Shown here: positions 51,800 to 62,935 of the stretch, piece by piece
Numbering within the stretch: the first letter of the stretch is position 1
Layout: the number at the start of each line of letters is the position of its first letter
NCBI RefSeq assembly: GCF_003865365.1
Contig: NZ_RQVR01000015.1
Location: forward strand, 1 to 64,000
Length of the DNA stretch: 64,000 nt
Reading direction: 5' to 3'
DNA from: Flavobacterium macacae
GTDB taxonomy: Bacteria > Bacteroidota > Bacteroidia > Flavobacteriales > Flavobacteriaceae
Program-made: the position numbers and the translations under genes
Notes under the pieces: model-generated
Told to the model about the DNA's origin: nothing
What the model saw: the letters and a program-made list of their open reading frames with translations, nothing else
Databases searched by the model: none

Positions 51800-51832
51800 T
51801 TTCATCTAATTCTAAATTTCAACACTTGTATT

Positions 51833-53593
51833 ATGACAAATAAAATTCAATATAAAATTGCCTTTGTATTCCTTTTTGCAGGACTTCAAACCGCTTTTGC
51901 ACAAAAAAAAGATGAAAATATCGGGACAGAAGTGGTAAACGTGGTGAAGCCTTACACGCCAACCATTTCTGACGCTTTCAAAGTAAAAGAAACCCCGACT
52001 TTAGAAGATGATGACAATACTAAAAAGGAAGAAATAAAATATAATATTTTCTCATTTCCGGTAGCGTCAACGTTCACGCCAGCCAAAGGTCGCGCGGCGG
52101 CGGTTGATAAATCAAAACAAGAAAAATTGTTCAGTAATTATGCGACGCTTGGCGTTGGAAATTATGGAACGCTAAATGCGGAATTGTTTGTTACTGAAAA
52201 TCTAAATAAAAACGAATATGTGGGCGGCATGTTCCGTCACATTTCTTCGCAAGGCGGAATTGACGGTATTTTGCTTGACGACAAATTTTACAATACGACT
52301 TTAGACTTGACTTACGGAAACCAGCAAAAAGACTTTTCTTGGAATGTTGACGCAGGTTACCAACACCAAATTTACAATTGGTATGGTTTGAGAAATGACT
52401 TTGCAACAGATCTGGCTGATCCGCAAGACAGATTCAACTTGATTAACAGCATTGATCCGCAACAGACCTACCAAAATATTTATGTTGGAGCAAGATTTGC
52501 AGCAAAAGAAAGTATTTTTAAAGATGCGACCGTTAAATTCAATCATTTTTCAGACGCGTTCGGTTCTTCTGAAAACAGATTTTTTGTAACGCCAACCGTT
52601 GGTTTTGAAGTTTCGGGCCAAAAAGTTAACGCTAAATTCATTGTGGATTATTTGGGAGGTTCTTTCGAGAAAGATTATTTCGCTTTAGGTAATAGCATTG
52701 ATTATGCTTACACTAACATCGGTGTGCAGCCGAGCTTTACGTACCAGCAAGATGATTTGACAGTAAATTTAGGAGCCGGACTTTTCTATAGTATGGACAA
52801 TGAGAACAGCGACAACAAGTTTTTTGTATATCCGCAGATTACTGCAACTTACAGAATTGTTGGTGACGTGATGATTGCGTACGCAGGAGCGGAAGGAAGC
52901 TTGAAGCAAAATACTTATAGAGATTTGGTACAAGAAAACTTCTTCGTTTCGCCAACTTTAGGAATTAATCCAACTGACCAAAAATATGATATCTATGTTG
53001 GAATGAAAGGAAAAATCGCAAACAACGTAGGTTTCAATATCAGAGGTTCTTATAAAAATGAAGATCAAAAAGCGATGTTTCTGAACAATCCTTACAATAA
53101 TGAAAATGCAAATAAAGAAGGCTATGCCTTCGGAAATTCATTTGATGTAGTGTATGACAATGTAAAAACAATCAGTTTCTTCGGAGAGTTAAAAGCTGAT
53201 TTTTCTAAAAATGTTTCTTTCGGCGTAAGCGGAACGTTCAGCAGTTACACTACAGATGTTCAGGCAGAAGCTTGGAATTTACCAGGATTACAAGTGAAAG
53301 CAAATCTTGATTTCAATATTACTGAGAAGTTATATGCAGGAACAAGCGTATTTTTCGTAGGAGAAAGAAAAGATATTTTTAGCTACACTTCTTTGTTGAG
53401 AGATGAAAGTGTGACAACAACTTTAGATAGTTATTTCGACCTAAACGCACACGTGGGTTACAAATACAACGAAAGATGGACCATGTTTTTGAAAGGAAAT
53501 AATTTGGCAAGCCAAGACTACCAAAAGTGGTTGAATTATCCGGTTCAAGGAATTCAAGTTTTGTTAGGAGCCAGCTACAAGTTTGATTTCTAA
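51833..53593 (+). CDS. Outer-membrane beta-barrel protein, TonB-receptor-like
   Basis: The 586-residue protein has a signal peptide (about 8-23, FVFLFAGLQTAFAQ), a periplasmic N-terminal stretch of about 70 residues and then beta-hairpins with alternating hydrophobic and aromatic residues, ending in LLGASYKFDF with the terminal aromatic residue of outer-membrane proteins. It is similar to the barrel part of TonB-dependent receptors, but no plug domain is recognised, so it is probably a plugless barrel. It is likely co-transcribed with the TPR gene (33-bp gap) and ends at the terminator at 53618-53665. Confidence 0.8.
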   Translation: MTNKIQYKIAFVFLFAGLQTAFAQKKDENIGTEVVNVVKPYTPTISDAFKVKETPTLEDDDNTKKEEIKYNIFSFPVASTFTPAKGRAAAVDKSKQEKLFSNYATLGVGNYGTLNAELFVTENLNKNEYVGGMFRHISSQGGIDGILLDDKFYNTTLDLTYGNQQKDFSWNVDAGYQHQIYNWYGLRNDFATDLADPQDRFNLINSIDPQQTYQNIYVGARFAAKESIFKDATVKFNHFSDAFGSSENRFFVTPTVGFEVSGQKVNAKFIVDYLGGSFEKDYFALGNSIDYAYTNIGVQPSFTYQQDDLTVNLGAGLFYSMDNENSDNKFFVYPQITATYRIVGDVMIAYAGAEGSLKQNTYRDLVQENFFVSPTLGINPTDQKYDIYVGMKGKIANNVGFNIRGSYKNEDQKAMFLNNPYNNENANKEGYAFGNSFDVVYDNVKTISFFGELKADFSKNVSFGVSGTFSSYTTDVQAEAWNLPGLQVKANLDFNITEKLYAGTSVFFVGERKDIFSYTSLLRDESVTTTLDSYFDLNAHVGYKYNERWTMFLKGNNLASQDYQKWLNYPVQGIQVLLGASYKFDF

Positions 53594-53617
53594 AAAGAAA
53601 TTAATTAAATTACTTTT

Positions 53618-53665
53618 ACCGCAGATTCACAGATAATTTAAAATCTGCGAATCTGCGGTTTTGTT
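53618..53665 (+). terminator. Terminator of the TPR/barrel operon
   Basis: ACCGCAGATTC (53618-53628) pairs with GAATCTGCGGT (53649-53659), extended by CAGAT/ATCTG inside, followed by TTTTGTTT. Confidence 0.85.
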
Positions 53666-53700
53666 TACAGTAAAATTGCGTTCCGAAAAAAATATGACAA

Positions 53701-54150
53701 ATGACTTTCAAAGAAAAAATCCTTCACTATTACAAACAATTGGTTCAAGATAAAATCGATGTCTTTCACGATATGATTTCTAATTTAACCGAAGACGCCA
53801 AAAACGACGCCAAAGGTTCTGCCGGAGACAAACACGAAACGGCGTTGTCCATGATGCATTTGGAACAGGAAAAATTGAATCATAAGATTAAGGAATATTT
53901 AGAGCAAAAAGATGTTTTAGATAAAATTGACGCGTCAAAACCAAACAAAATTATCGCTCTTGGAAGCTTGATCAAAGCCAACGGAATTTTATTATTTATG
54001 TCTTCGGCCTTGCCAAAAATAAAAATTGAAGATAAAAACATAATCGCACTTTCGCCAAAATCACCATTAGGAAGCAAATTAATGGGACAACAAGTTGATT
54101 ATACTTTTGAAATAAACGGAACAAAATACCTAATAGAAAGCGTAGAATAG
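53701..54150 (+). CDS. GreA/GreB-family transcript-cleavage-like protein
   Basis: The 149-residue protein has an N-terminal helical hairpin (about 1-75, with SAGDKHETALSMMHLEQEKL) and a C-terminal FKBP-like Gre domain ending SPKSPLGSKLMGQQVDY. The full GreA factor is about 158 residues, so length fits. It may bind RNA polymerase and modulate elongation, but the acidic tip residues of GreA are not clearly conserved, and it may be a Bacteroidetes side family. It is transcribed after the terminator at 53618-53665. Confidence 0.7.
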   Translation: MTFKEKILHYYKQLVQDKIDVFHDMISNLTEDAKNDAKGSAGDKHETALSMMHLEQEKLNHKIKEYLEQKDVLDKIDASKPNKIIALGSLIKANGILLFMSSALPKIKIEDKNIIALSPKSPLGSKLMGQQVDYTFEINGTKYLIESVE

Positions 54151-54255
54151 CAGTGAAAAGTTAGATGTTAATGCTGAGAAGCATTTCAGAAACAGGTTTT
54201 AAATAGCTTATGATATAATTGCAAACGTAAAATCTGCCAAAATAATCATTCAAAT

Positions 54256-54288
54256 AAAAAGAGCCATTCCATTCGGATGGCTTTTTTT
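54256..54288 (+). terminator. Intrinsic terminator
   Basis: GCCATTCC (54263-54270) pairs with GGATGGC (54275-54281), one bulged T, followed by seven T. It is downstream of the GreA-like gene. Confidence 0.75.
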
Positions 54289-54290
54289 AT

Positions 54291-54468
54291 GATTTAAAAC
54301 TAAAAGTATATTTCAAGTGCAGTTTGTGTTTCAAATTTGAATAAAATTTTGTTTATAAGTTTTAATTTATAGCTAAAAATTAAAATAAGCTTTATTAAAT
54401 AAAACAAATGACCCAAATTTGCTTCAACAAAATAACCAATTAAATAACCAAGATTAAAATTTAAAGAT
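54291..54468 (+). other. AT-rich leader of asnB with 12-bp-spaced 9-mer repeat
   Basis: The non-coding gap between the 54256-54288 terminator and the asnB start holds two copies of AATAACCAA at 54431-54439 and 54443-54451, 12 bp apart, just before the ATG. No clear TAnnTTTG box was found; CAAATTTG near 54414-54421 is the nearest. A minus-strand ORF crossing this region overlaps asnB and is a shadow. Confidence 0.4.
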
Positions 54469-56085
54469 ATGTGTGGAATTTTAGCAATTATAGGAAAAGG
54501 AAAAGATGAAGCGTTAGTAAAACAACTTTCTAAAAGAATGTCACATCGCGGACCAGACGAAAGCGATTTGCATGTTACCGAAAACGGGCACATCTTAAGC
54601 CACGAACGTTTGTCAATCATCGATTTGCATTCAGGAAGACAGCCCATCAAAGGAACAAAAAACGCTTATATGGTTCACAACGGAGAAATCTACAACCACC
54701 AAGAATTGAGAGAAACCGTTTTGAAATCACACAGTTTTCGTACAAAATCTGATTCTGAAGTAATTGTGCATTTGTACGAAGAATTCGGTTATGACTTTTT
54801 AAATAAATTGGACGGGGATTTCGCTTTCGTAGTTATTGACGGCGATGATTTCATTGCAGGAAGAGATGCAATTGGCGTGAAGCCTTTGTATTATGGACTG
54901 GACGAAAGAGGACGCGTTTATTTTTCTTCAGAAATGAAACCCATCGCAGACCAATGTAAAACATTTGCAACTTTCCCTCCTGGACATTATTACACACCGA
55001 AAACAGGTTTCGTAAAATATTACAAACCAGAATATGAAGATTACACAAAAGCAACCGAAGCTTTAGATTTGACTGACATTCGCGAGTCATTGACCGAAGC
55101 AACACGCAAAAGGTTAATGAGCGATGTGCCAATCGGCGTTTTGCTTTCTGGCGGCTTGGATTCGTCTTTGACATCCTCAATTGCGGCACGCTTGTTAAAA
55201 GAAAAAGGAAAAAAATTACACTCGTTCTCTATCGGATTGGATGCCGAGGCTCCAGATGCAAAAGCTGCGCGAAAAGTTGCCGAATTTTTAGGGACAGAAC
55301 ATCATGAAATCCATTTTACCATTGAACAAGGAATCGAGATTCTTGAAAAATTAATCTGGCATTTAGAAACTTATGACGTGACATCCGTGAGGGCAAGCAC
55401 GCCAATGTATTTCCTTTCAAAAGCCATTACTGATTTAGGTATAAAAGTGGTATTGTCGGGAGAAGGAGCAGATGAAATCTTCGGAGGTTACCTGTATTTT
55501 AGAAACGCGCCTTCCACAGAAGATTTCCAAAAAGAAACGATTGAAAGAGTTCAGAAATTATTTACAGCCGATTTACTTCGTGCTGACAAATCAACAATGG
55601 CGCACGGTTTAGAAGCTCGTGTTCCGTTTTTGGATAAAGCATTTTTAGATTTGGCAATCAAAATCCAGCCCGAAGAAAAACAGCCAAAAACATACGATGG
55701 CGTTGAAAAATACATCTTGAGAAAAGCGTTCGATACGCCAGAAGATCCTTATTTGCCACAAGAAGTTTTGTGGAGACAAAAAGAGCAGTTTTCTGACGGA
55801 GTTGGTTACAACTGGATCGACCAATTGATCGACTATTGTTCTACTCAAATCACTGATTATCAATTGGAACATGCAGGAGAAAGATTTACGTATAACACGC
55901 CTACGACCAAAGAAGCGTATTTTTATAGAGCTATTTTCCACAAACATTTCCCGCAAGTGAGCGCGGCGCAAACGGTGCGAAAATGGATTCCGAAATGGCA
56001 AGAAAACCAAGACCCAAGCGGACGCGCCAATGCAGCGCACGTGCAAGCGGACACTGCCATTGCAAAACCAGGTGTTATTGCTTAA
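54469..56085 (+). CDS. asnB: Asparagine synthase B (glutamine-hydrolysing)
   Basis: The 538-residue protein makes asparagine from aspartate, ATP and glutamine. It begins MCGILAIIG; the N-terminal Cys (residue 2) is the glutaminase nucleophile. NGEIYNH near 74 and SDSEV near 97 form the glutamine pocket. The synthetase domain has the PP-loop SGGLDSS (near 228) and SGEGADEIFGGYLYF (near 330). Length is close to E. coli AsnB (554). It ends at the terminator at 56117-56150. Confidence 0.96.
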   Translation: MCGILAIIGKGKDEALVKQLSKRMSHRGPDESDLHVTENGHILSHERLSIIDLHSGRQPIKGTKNAYMVHNGEIYNHQELRETVLKSHSFRTKSDSEVIVHLYEEFGYDFLNKLDGDFAFVVIDGDDFIAGRDAIGVKPLYYGLDERGRVYFSSEMKPIADQCKTFATFPPGHYYTPKTGFVKYYKPEYEDYTKATEALDLTDIRESLTEATRKRLMSDVPIGVLLSGGLDSSLTSSIAARLLKEKGKKLHSFSIGLDAEAPDAKAARKVAEFLGTEHHEIHFTIEQGIEILEKLIWHLETYDVTSVRASTPMYFLSKAITDLGIKVVLSGEGADEIFGGYLYFRNAPSTEDFQKETIERVQKLFTADLLRADKSTMAHGLEARVPFLDKAFLDLAIKIQPEEKQPKTYDGVEKYILRKAFDTPEDPYLPQEVLWRQKEQFSDGVGYNWIDQLIDYCSTQITDYQLEHAGERFTYNTPTTKEAYFYRAIFHKHFPQVSAAQTVRKWIPKWQENQDPSGRANAAHVQADTAIAKPGVIA

Positions 56086-56116
56086 ATTTCAAATTAGAAG
56101 TTTTGTTTGTTGGTTA

Positions 56117-56150
56117 AAAAAAGCGTCGCTGTAAAGTGGCGCTTTTTTTG
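56117..56150 (+). terminator. Terminator of asnB
   Basis: AGCGTCGCT (56122-56130) pairs with AGTGGCGCT (56135-56143), two G-T wobbles, 4-nt loop, then seven T. Confidence 0.8.
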
Positions 56151-56155
56151 TTTTT

Positions 56156-56286
56156 GAAGCGAAAGTTCAGTCTGTTTCAGGAACGGCAGTTCCCGCTGGA
56201 GGAACTCGCTTTAAACCTGCTTCGCTGCCAGGTTTAAGAGCTCAAGCAATTCCACCATCGGGGCTATTTGAGATTGGTTTTCGCTT
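56156..56286 (+). repeat. Structured intergenic element, copy E (type I)
   Basis: CCCG (56192-56195) pairs with CGGG (56259-56262). GGAGGAA (56198-56204) pairs with TTCCACC (56250-56256), leaving one A-A mismatch. The terminal hairpin TTAAACCTG (56211-56219) pairs with CAGGTTTAA (56229-56237). Conserved unpaired blocks are ACTCGCT and GAGCTCAAGCAA. In this copy AAGCGAAA (56157-56164) is also complementary to TTTCGCTT (56279-56286), closing the whole element. It lies directly after the asnB terminator. Confidence 0.85.
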
Positions 56287-56372
56287 TTTTGTTGTCTTTT
56301 GAATAATTATGTGGCAACAGTTGTCGATTCTGATTTCGCATTGGTGACAATTTTTCCAAAAATGCCTAAGGT

Positions 56373-56491
56373 TGCTCAGATAGCCCCGATGGCTCGATTG
56401 TTTGAGCTCATTTTTCTGCGATGTAAGGCAGAAAAACAGCGAGTCGTGCCAGCGGGAATAGGGAAGGCTGAAAATGCCAAATGATTCGCTT
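56373..56491 (-). repeat. Structured intergenic element, copy F (type I, inverted)
   Basis: Read on the minus strand: CCCG (56456-56453) pairs with CGGG (56388-56385). GGCACGA (56450-56444) pairs with TCGAGCC (56397-56391), again with one A-A mismatch. The terminal hairpin TTTTTCTGC (56436-56428) pairs with GCAGAAAAA (56419-56411). It is inverted relative to copy E, about 90-110 bp away. Together E and F fill most of the 627-bp asnB-gyrB gap; the rest (56492-56665) holds only the gyrB promoter region. Confidence 0.85.
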
Positions 56492-56628
56492 CAAATATTT
56501 CTTTTTCCCATCGAATAACAAAAATGTTCGCAATGGTGTATGCTGTATTTTTTAAGTTGAAATCGTGTAATTCAAAACGTTTAATTTATAACTTATACCC
56601 AATAAAATGTTGATAACTTAAGTGCTAA

Positions 56629-58653
<2,025 letters not shown>

Positions 58654-58660
58654 AAAGTTT

Positions 58661-58706
58661 AATCGGTTAGTCATTTATTCGTAAATGATTAACCGATTTT
58701 TTATTT
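58661..58706 (+). terminator. Terminator of gyrB
   Basis: A 17-bp stem (58661-58677 with 58682-58698, one mismatch) has a TTCG tetraloop and is followed by a T-run. Confidence 0.92.
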
Positions 58707-58746
58707 TGACCAAACCAAAAACAAACGAATAAACAAATATATAAAT

Positions 58747-59682
58747 ATGAAAGTTACAGTAGTAGGTGCCGGTAACGTTGGAGCAAGTTGTGCAGACGTT
58801 ATTTCATACAGAGGAATTGCAAGCGAAGTAGTTTTGTTAGATATTAAGGAGGGTTTTGCCGAAGGTAAAGCAATGGATTTGATGCAATGTGCTACAAATA
58901 CAGGTTTTAATACTCAGATTACAGGAGTTACAAACGATTATTCTAAAACTGCCAACAGTAATGTTGTGGTGATTACTTCAGGAATTCCAAGAAAACCAGG
59001 AATGACAAGAGAAGAATTGATCGGAATCAATGCTGGAATCGTGAAGTCAGTGGCAGAAAATGTCTTGAAATTTTCTCCAGAAGCAATTATCGTAGTTGTT
59101 TCAAATCCAATGGATACGATGACGTATTTGACTTTAAAAGCAACAGGTCTTCCAAAAAACAGGATCATCGGAATGGGTGGCGCCTTAGACAGCTCTCGTT
59201 TCAGGTATTATTTGTCAAAAGCTTTAGATAAGCCGTCAAATGATGTTTCTGCCATGGTAATTGGTGGCCATGGAGACACAACAATGATTCCGTTGACACG
59301 ATTGGCTTCTTATAACGGTATCCCGGTTTCGGAATTTCTTTCGAAAGAAGAATTAGAAAAAGTTGCTGCTGACACGATGGTTGGCGGTGCAACTTTAACA
59401 GGTTTGTTAGGGACTTCCGCTTGGTATGCGCCAGGAGCTTCAGTAGCTTATTTGGTGGACAGTATCTTGAATGACCAAAAGAAAATGATTGCCTGTTCAG
59501 TTCTTTTGGAAGGAGAATATGGGCAAAATGACATCTGTTTGGGTGTTCCTTGCATCATTGGAAAAAATGGAATTGAACAAATTCTTCCAATCAATTTAGA
59601 CGAAAATGAAAAAGCATTATTGGCTAAAAGCGCCGATGCTGTAAGAAATATGAATGCTGATTTAAAATCAGTTTTGGCATAA
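58747..59682 (+). CDS. mdh: Malate dehydrogenase
   Basis: The 311-residue enzyme oxidises malate to oxaloacetate with NAD in the citric acid cycle. GAGNVGA (residues 7-13) is the NAD-binding loop. RKPGMTREEL near 81 has the substrate Arg residues, VVSNPMDTMTYL near 117 is the cofactor segment and GGHGDTTMIPL near 174 has the catalytic His. This is the lactate-dehydrogenase-like malate dehydrogenase typical of many Bacteroidetes. It is monocistronic between two terminators. Confidence 0.95.
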   Translation: MKVTVVGAGNVGASCADVISYRGIASEVVLLDIKEGFAEGKAMDLMQCATNTGFNTQITGVTNDYSKTANSNVVVITSGIPRKPGMTREELIGINAGIVKSVAENVLKFSPEAIIVVVSNPMDTMTYLTLKATGLPKNRIIGMGGALDSSRFRYYLSKALDKPSNDVSAMVIGGHGDTTMIPLTRLASYNGIPVSEFLSKEELEKVAADTMVGGATLTGLLGTSAWYAPGASVAYLVDSILNDQKKMIACSVLLEGEYGQNDICLGVPCIIGKNGIEQILPINLDENEKALLAKSADAVRNMNADLKSVLA

Positions 59683-59697
59683 TTTTTACCTTATAAA

Positions 59698-59730
59698 TTA
59701 AAAGACTGCTTCTTGCAGTCTTTTTTTTAT
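59698..59730 (+). terminator. Terminator of mdh
   Basis: AAAGACTGC (59701-59709) pairs with GCAGTCTTT (59715-59723), 5-nt loop, then a further T-run. Confidence 0.9.
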
Positions 59731-59749
59731 GATATAATTAGTAAATTAA

Positions 59750-59780
59750 TTGGTTAATCTTTTGGTTAATTATATATTTG
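59750..59780 (+). promoter_or_regulatory. Promoter of secDF with tandem 9-mer
   Basis: TTG (59750-59752) and TATATTTG (59773-59780) are separated by 20 bp, matching the Bacteroidetes consensus. TTGGTTAAT occurs twice, 12 bp apart (59750-59758 and 59762-59770), one copy covering the -33 box, a possible operator. The ATG lies 121 bp downstream of the -7 box. Confidence 0.7.
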
Positions 59781-59901
59781 CTCGTTTTAAAAAAAGGGAA
59801 TAACTCAAGTTGTTGCATCTGTTTAAGGTAACTGCTTGATTTAGTCTGTTTTATTTGTTTAGAAACAAAATAAAAAGAAACTTAATTAATTTTTAGTAAT
59901 A

Positions 59902-62900
59902 ATGCAGAATAGAGGACTCGTTAAATTTTTTGCAATTTTATTTGCATTGGTAAGTATTTACCAACTTTCTTTCACATTCGTAGCCAATGGTATTAAAAGT
60001 GATGCAAAAGCTTTTGCTAATGGAGATGAGAAGAAAGAATTAGAATACCTAACTTCAAAAGAAAAAGAGATTGTTTATAATCTTGGATTCACAAAGTTTA
60101 CGTACAAAGAAGTTGCAGACAAGCAAATCAACAAAGGTCTTGATCTTGAAGGTGGTGTTAACGTGATTTTACAGATCTCTGTAAAAGACGTTTTGAAAAC
60201 GCTTTCAAATGATTCAAAAAACCCAGTTTTCAACAAAGCTTTAAGTGAAATTGATGCCACAAGAACGGGTAACCAAGATCCAATTGATGCCTTTTTTGCA
60301 GCTTTTGAACAAGAATCTAAAGGAACAGTAAAATTAGCTGAAATTTTCGCTCACCGTAATCTTGAAGAAGTTACGTTCAATATGACCGATGCTCAAGTTA
60401 AAACTATTGTTAAAAGAAAAGTTAGCGAATCTGTTGATAGTGCTTTTAGAGTATTGGCAGAGCGTATAGATAAATTTGGCGTAGTGCAGCCAAACATTCA
60501 AAAACTTGGCGAATCAGGAAGAATCTTAGTTGAGCTTCCAGGTGCTAAAGACGTGGATCGTATTAAAAAATTATTACAAAGTACAGCTCAATTAGAGTTT
60601 TGGGAAACGTATAAAGCTCAAGAAATGGGTAATTTCTTGATGGCAGCTAATGACGCTTTGAAAAAAACGGAAGTTGCTGTAAAAGCTCCTGAGACTGCAA
60701 AAATAGCTAATGATACCATCGGTAAATTGTTGACTGATGCTAAAGATTCTACAGCAACAGCTGATCAAGGTCCTTTAGTAGAGAAAATGGTTGCTTTTGG
60801 TGGCGGACCAATCCTTGGATATTTTTCTTCAAAAGATACGGCTGCTGTAAATGGATATTTGAAAAAAACCGAAGTAAAATCTTTACTTGGTGGTGAGCAA
60901 CGTTATGCTAAATTTGTTTGGGGTAAACCAACTTCAATCAATATATTAGACCAACAAATCGTTGATCCGGCGAAATCTCCAAATTCTAAAAAAGTTGAAG
61001 TTCTTGAATTATATGCTTTAAAAGGTAACAGACAAAACCAACCAGCAATGAGTGGTAGCGTTGTGACTGATGCAAGTGATAAATTTGACCAGTTTGGAAA
61101 ACCATCTGTTGAGATGGTAATGAACAGTAGAGGTGCTAAAGACTGGGAAGCCTTGACAGGAAAAGCGTATACAGAACAAGGTTCTATTGCAATTGTTCTT
61201 GATAACGTAGTTTATTCTGCTCCTGGAGTTACTAGTGGTGCCATCACAGGTGGTGTTTCTCAAATTACAGGTAACTTTGATATTTCTGAAACTAAAGATT
61301 TAGCAAATATTTTAAGAGCTGGTAAATTGCCTGCAAAAGCAGATATCGTTCAGTTTGACGCTGTTGGACCATCTTTAGGTCAAGAAGCGATTGATAGTGG
61401 TATTAATTCAGCTTTAGTTGGATTGTTATTGGTATCGCTTTGGATGGTAGTTTATTATGGTAAAGCAGGTTGGATTTCAAATATTGCTTTAATTATAAAC
61501 TTACTTTTCTTATTCGGAATTCTAGCAAGTATCGGAGCAATTTTGACACTGCCAGGTATTGCGGGTATCGTTTTAACAATGGGTACAGCAGTTGATGCTA
61601 ACATCATTATTTATGAAAGAGCAAAAGAGGAATTAAGAGATGGAAAAACACTTGATGAGGCTATTAAAGAATCATTCAGTTGGAGAGGTGCGATGTCATC
61701 TATTACAGATGCAAACGTTACGCACATTTTAACCGGAGCAGTTCTTTTTATCTTTGGTACAGGACCAATTAAAGGTTTTGCTACAACTATGTTAATTGGT
61801 ATTTTTACGTCTTTATTTACTTCTATCTTTATTACAAGAGTTTTGTTAGAATGGAGTGCTTCTAAAAATCACGATTTAAAATTTGTAACTTCAATATCTA
61901 AAAACTGGTTTAGAAATTTCAATTTCGATTTCTTAGGGAAAAAGAAAATCTCTTATGCAATCTCAAGTGTAATTGTTATTGGTAGTTTCGCTTCATTGTT
62001 TATCAATGGGCTTGATGAAGGTGTTGATTTTGTAGGAGGAAGAACCTACCAGGTGCGTTTTGAAAAACCAGTTGAAGCTTCAACTGTTGCTGATGAGCTT
62101 TCTGATGCTTCAGCTTTCGGAAGCGGTGTTCAAGCAAAAGTACTTGGAGATAAAGAACAATTGAAAATCGTTACCAAGTTTAAAATCGAAGATCCAAGTT
62201 CTGAAGCGGATGTTGAAGCAAATACAATCCTTTTTAAAACATTGAAAAAATATTATGGAAACGATATCACTTACGAGAAATTTGTAAACGCTTATGATGG
62301 AAAAACCATTGGAGTTGTTTCTTCTTCAAAAGTAGGTCCGGCAGTTGCAAAAGATATTAAAACAAATTCAGTTTGGGCGGTTCTTGGTGCAATGGCAGTT
62401 GTTTTCCTTTACTTGATGGTGTCGTTTAGAAAATGGCAATATAGTTTAGGTGCAATTGCAGCGGTAGCGCATGACGTTATCTTTGTATTAGGTATCTATT
62501 CATTATGTTATAAATTCATGCCTTTCCACATGGAAATGGACCAGCACTTTATCGCGGCTATCTTAACCGTTATTGGTTACTCAATGAATGATACTGTAAT
62601 TGTATTTGACAGAGTTAGAGAGTATTTAGCAGGTAAAACAAAAGGTAATTTTAATGAAATCGTAAATAGATCGATCAATACAACAATGTCAAGAACAATC
62701 AATACATCTTTGACGATGATAATCGTATTGTTGATTATGTTTGTATTTGGAGGAGAATCGATTAGGGGATTTATCTTCGCGATGTTGATTGGTATAGTTG
62801 TTGGAACGTACTCTTCATTGTTTATCGCAACTCCAATTCTTGTGGATTCAATCTCAGATGCTGAGCACAAAAGAATTGAAGATTTGCACAACAATCCAAT

Positions 62901-62916
62901 TGAAGAAAAAGTTTAA
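59902..62916 (+). CDS. secDF: Protein translocase subunit SecDF (fused)
   Basis: The 1004-residue polytopic protein is a fusion of SecD (about 1-655) and SecF (about 670-1000). It uses the proton gradient to pull exported proteins through SecYEG. Visible motifs are GLDLEGGV near 78 (SecD motif), a large periplasmic domain, then GTAVDANIIIYERAKEE (near 566) and, in the SecF half, the GVDFVGGR motif (near 708) and SMNDTVIVFDRVRE (near 893). About twelve membrane helices are expected. It is monocistronic with its own promoter and a strong terminator. Confidence 0.95.
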   Translation: MQNRGLVKFFAILFALVSIYQLSFTFVANGIKSDAKAFANGDEKKELEYLTSKEKEIVYNLGFTKFTYKEVADKQINKGLDLEGGVNVILQISVKDVLKTLSNDSKNPVFNKALSEIDATRTGNQDPIDAFFAAFEQESKGTVKLAEIFAHRNLEEVTFNMTDAQVKTIVKRKVSESVDSAFRVLAERIDKFGVVQPNIQKLGESGRILVELPGAKDVDRIKKLLQSTAQLEFWETYKAQEMGNFLMAANDALKKTEVAVKAPETAKIANDTIGKLLTDAKDSTATADQGPLVEKMVAFGGGPILGYFSSKDTAAVNGYLKKTEVKSLLGGEQRYAKFVWGKPTSINILDQQIVDPAKSPNSKKVEVLELYALKGNRQNQPAMSGSVVTDASDKFDQFGKPSVEMVMNSRGAKDWEALTGKAYTEQGSIAIVLDNVVYSAPGVTSGAITGGVSQITGNFDISETKDLANILRAGKLPAKADIVQFDAVGPSLGQEAIDSGINSALVGLLLVSLWMVVYYGKAGWISNIALIINLLFLFGILASIGAILTLPGIAGIVLTMGTAVDANIIIYERAKEELRDGKTLDEAIKESFSWRGAMSSITDANVTHILTGAVLFIFGTGPIKGFATTMLIGIFTSLFTSIFITRVLLEWSASKNHDLKFVTSISKNWFRNFNFDFLGKKKISYAISSVIVIGSFASLFINGLDEGVDFVGGRTYQVRFEKPVEASTVADELSDASAFGSGVQAKVLGDKEQLKIVTKFKIEDPSSEADVEANTILFKTLKKYYGNDITYEKFVNAYDGKTIGVVSSSKVGPAVAKDIKTNSVWAVLGAMAVVFLYLMVSFRKWQYSLGAIAAVAHDVIFVLGIYSLCYKFMPFHMEMDQHFIAAILTVIGYSMNDTVIVFDRVREYLAGKTKGNFNEIVNRSINTTMSRTINTSLTMIIVLLIMFVFGGESIRGFIFAMLIGIVVGTYSSLFIATPILVDSISDAEHKRIEDLHNNPIEEKV

Positions 62917-62935
62917 TAGCTAAACTCTTAGATAT

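Noticed and set aside
3508..56491. Structured elements as CRISPR repeats or IS ends
   Set aside because: Copies are single, kilobases apart, with variable arms and no transposase; they do not form arrays.
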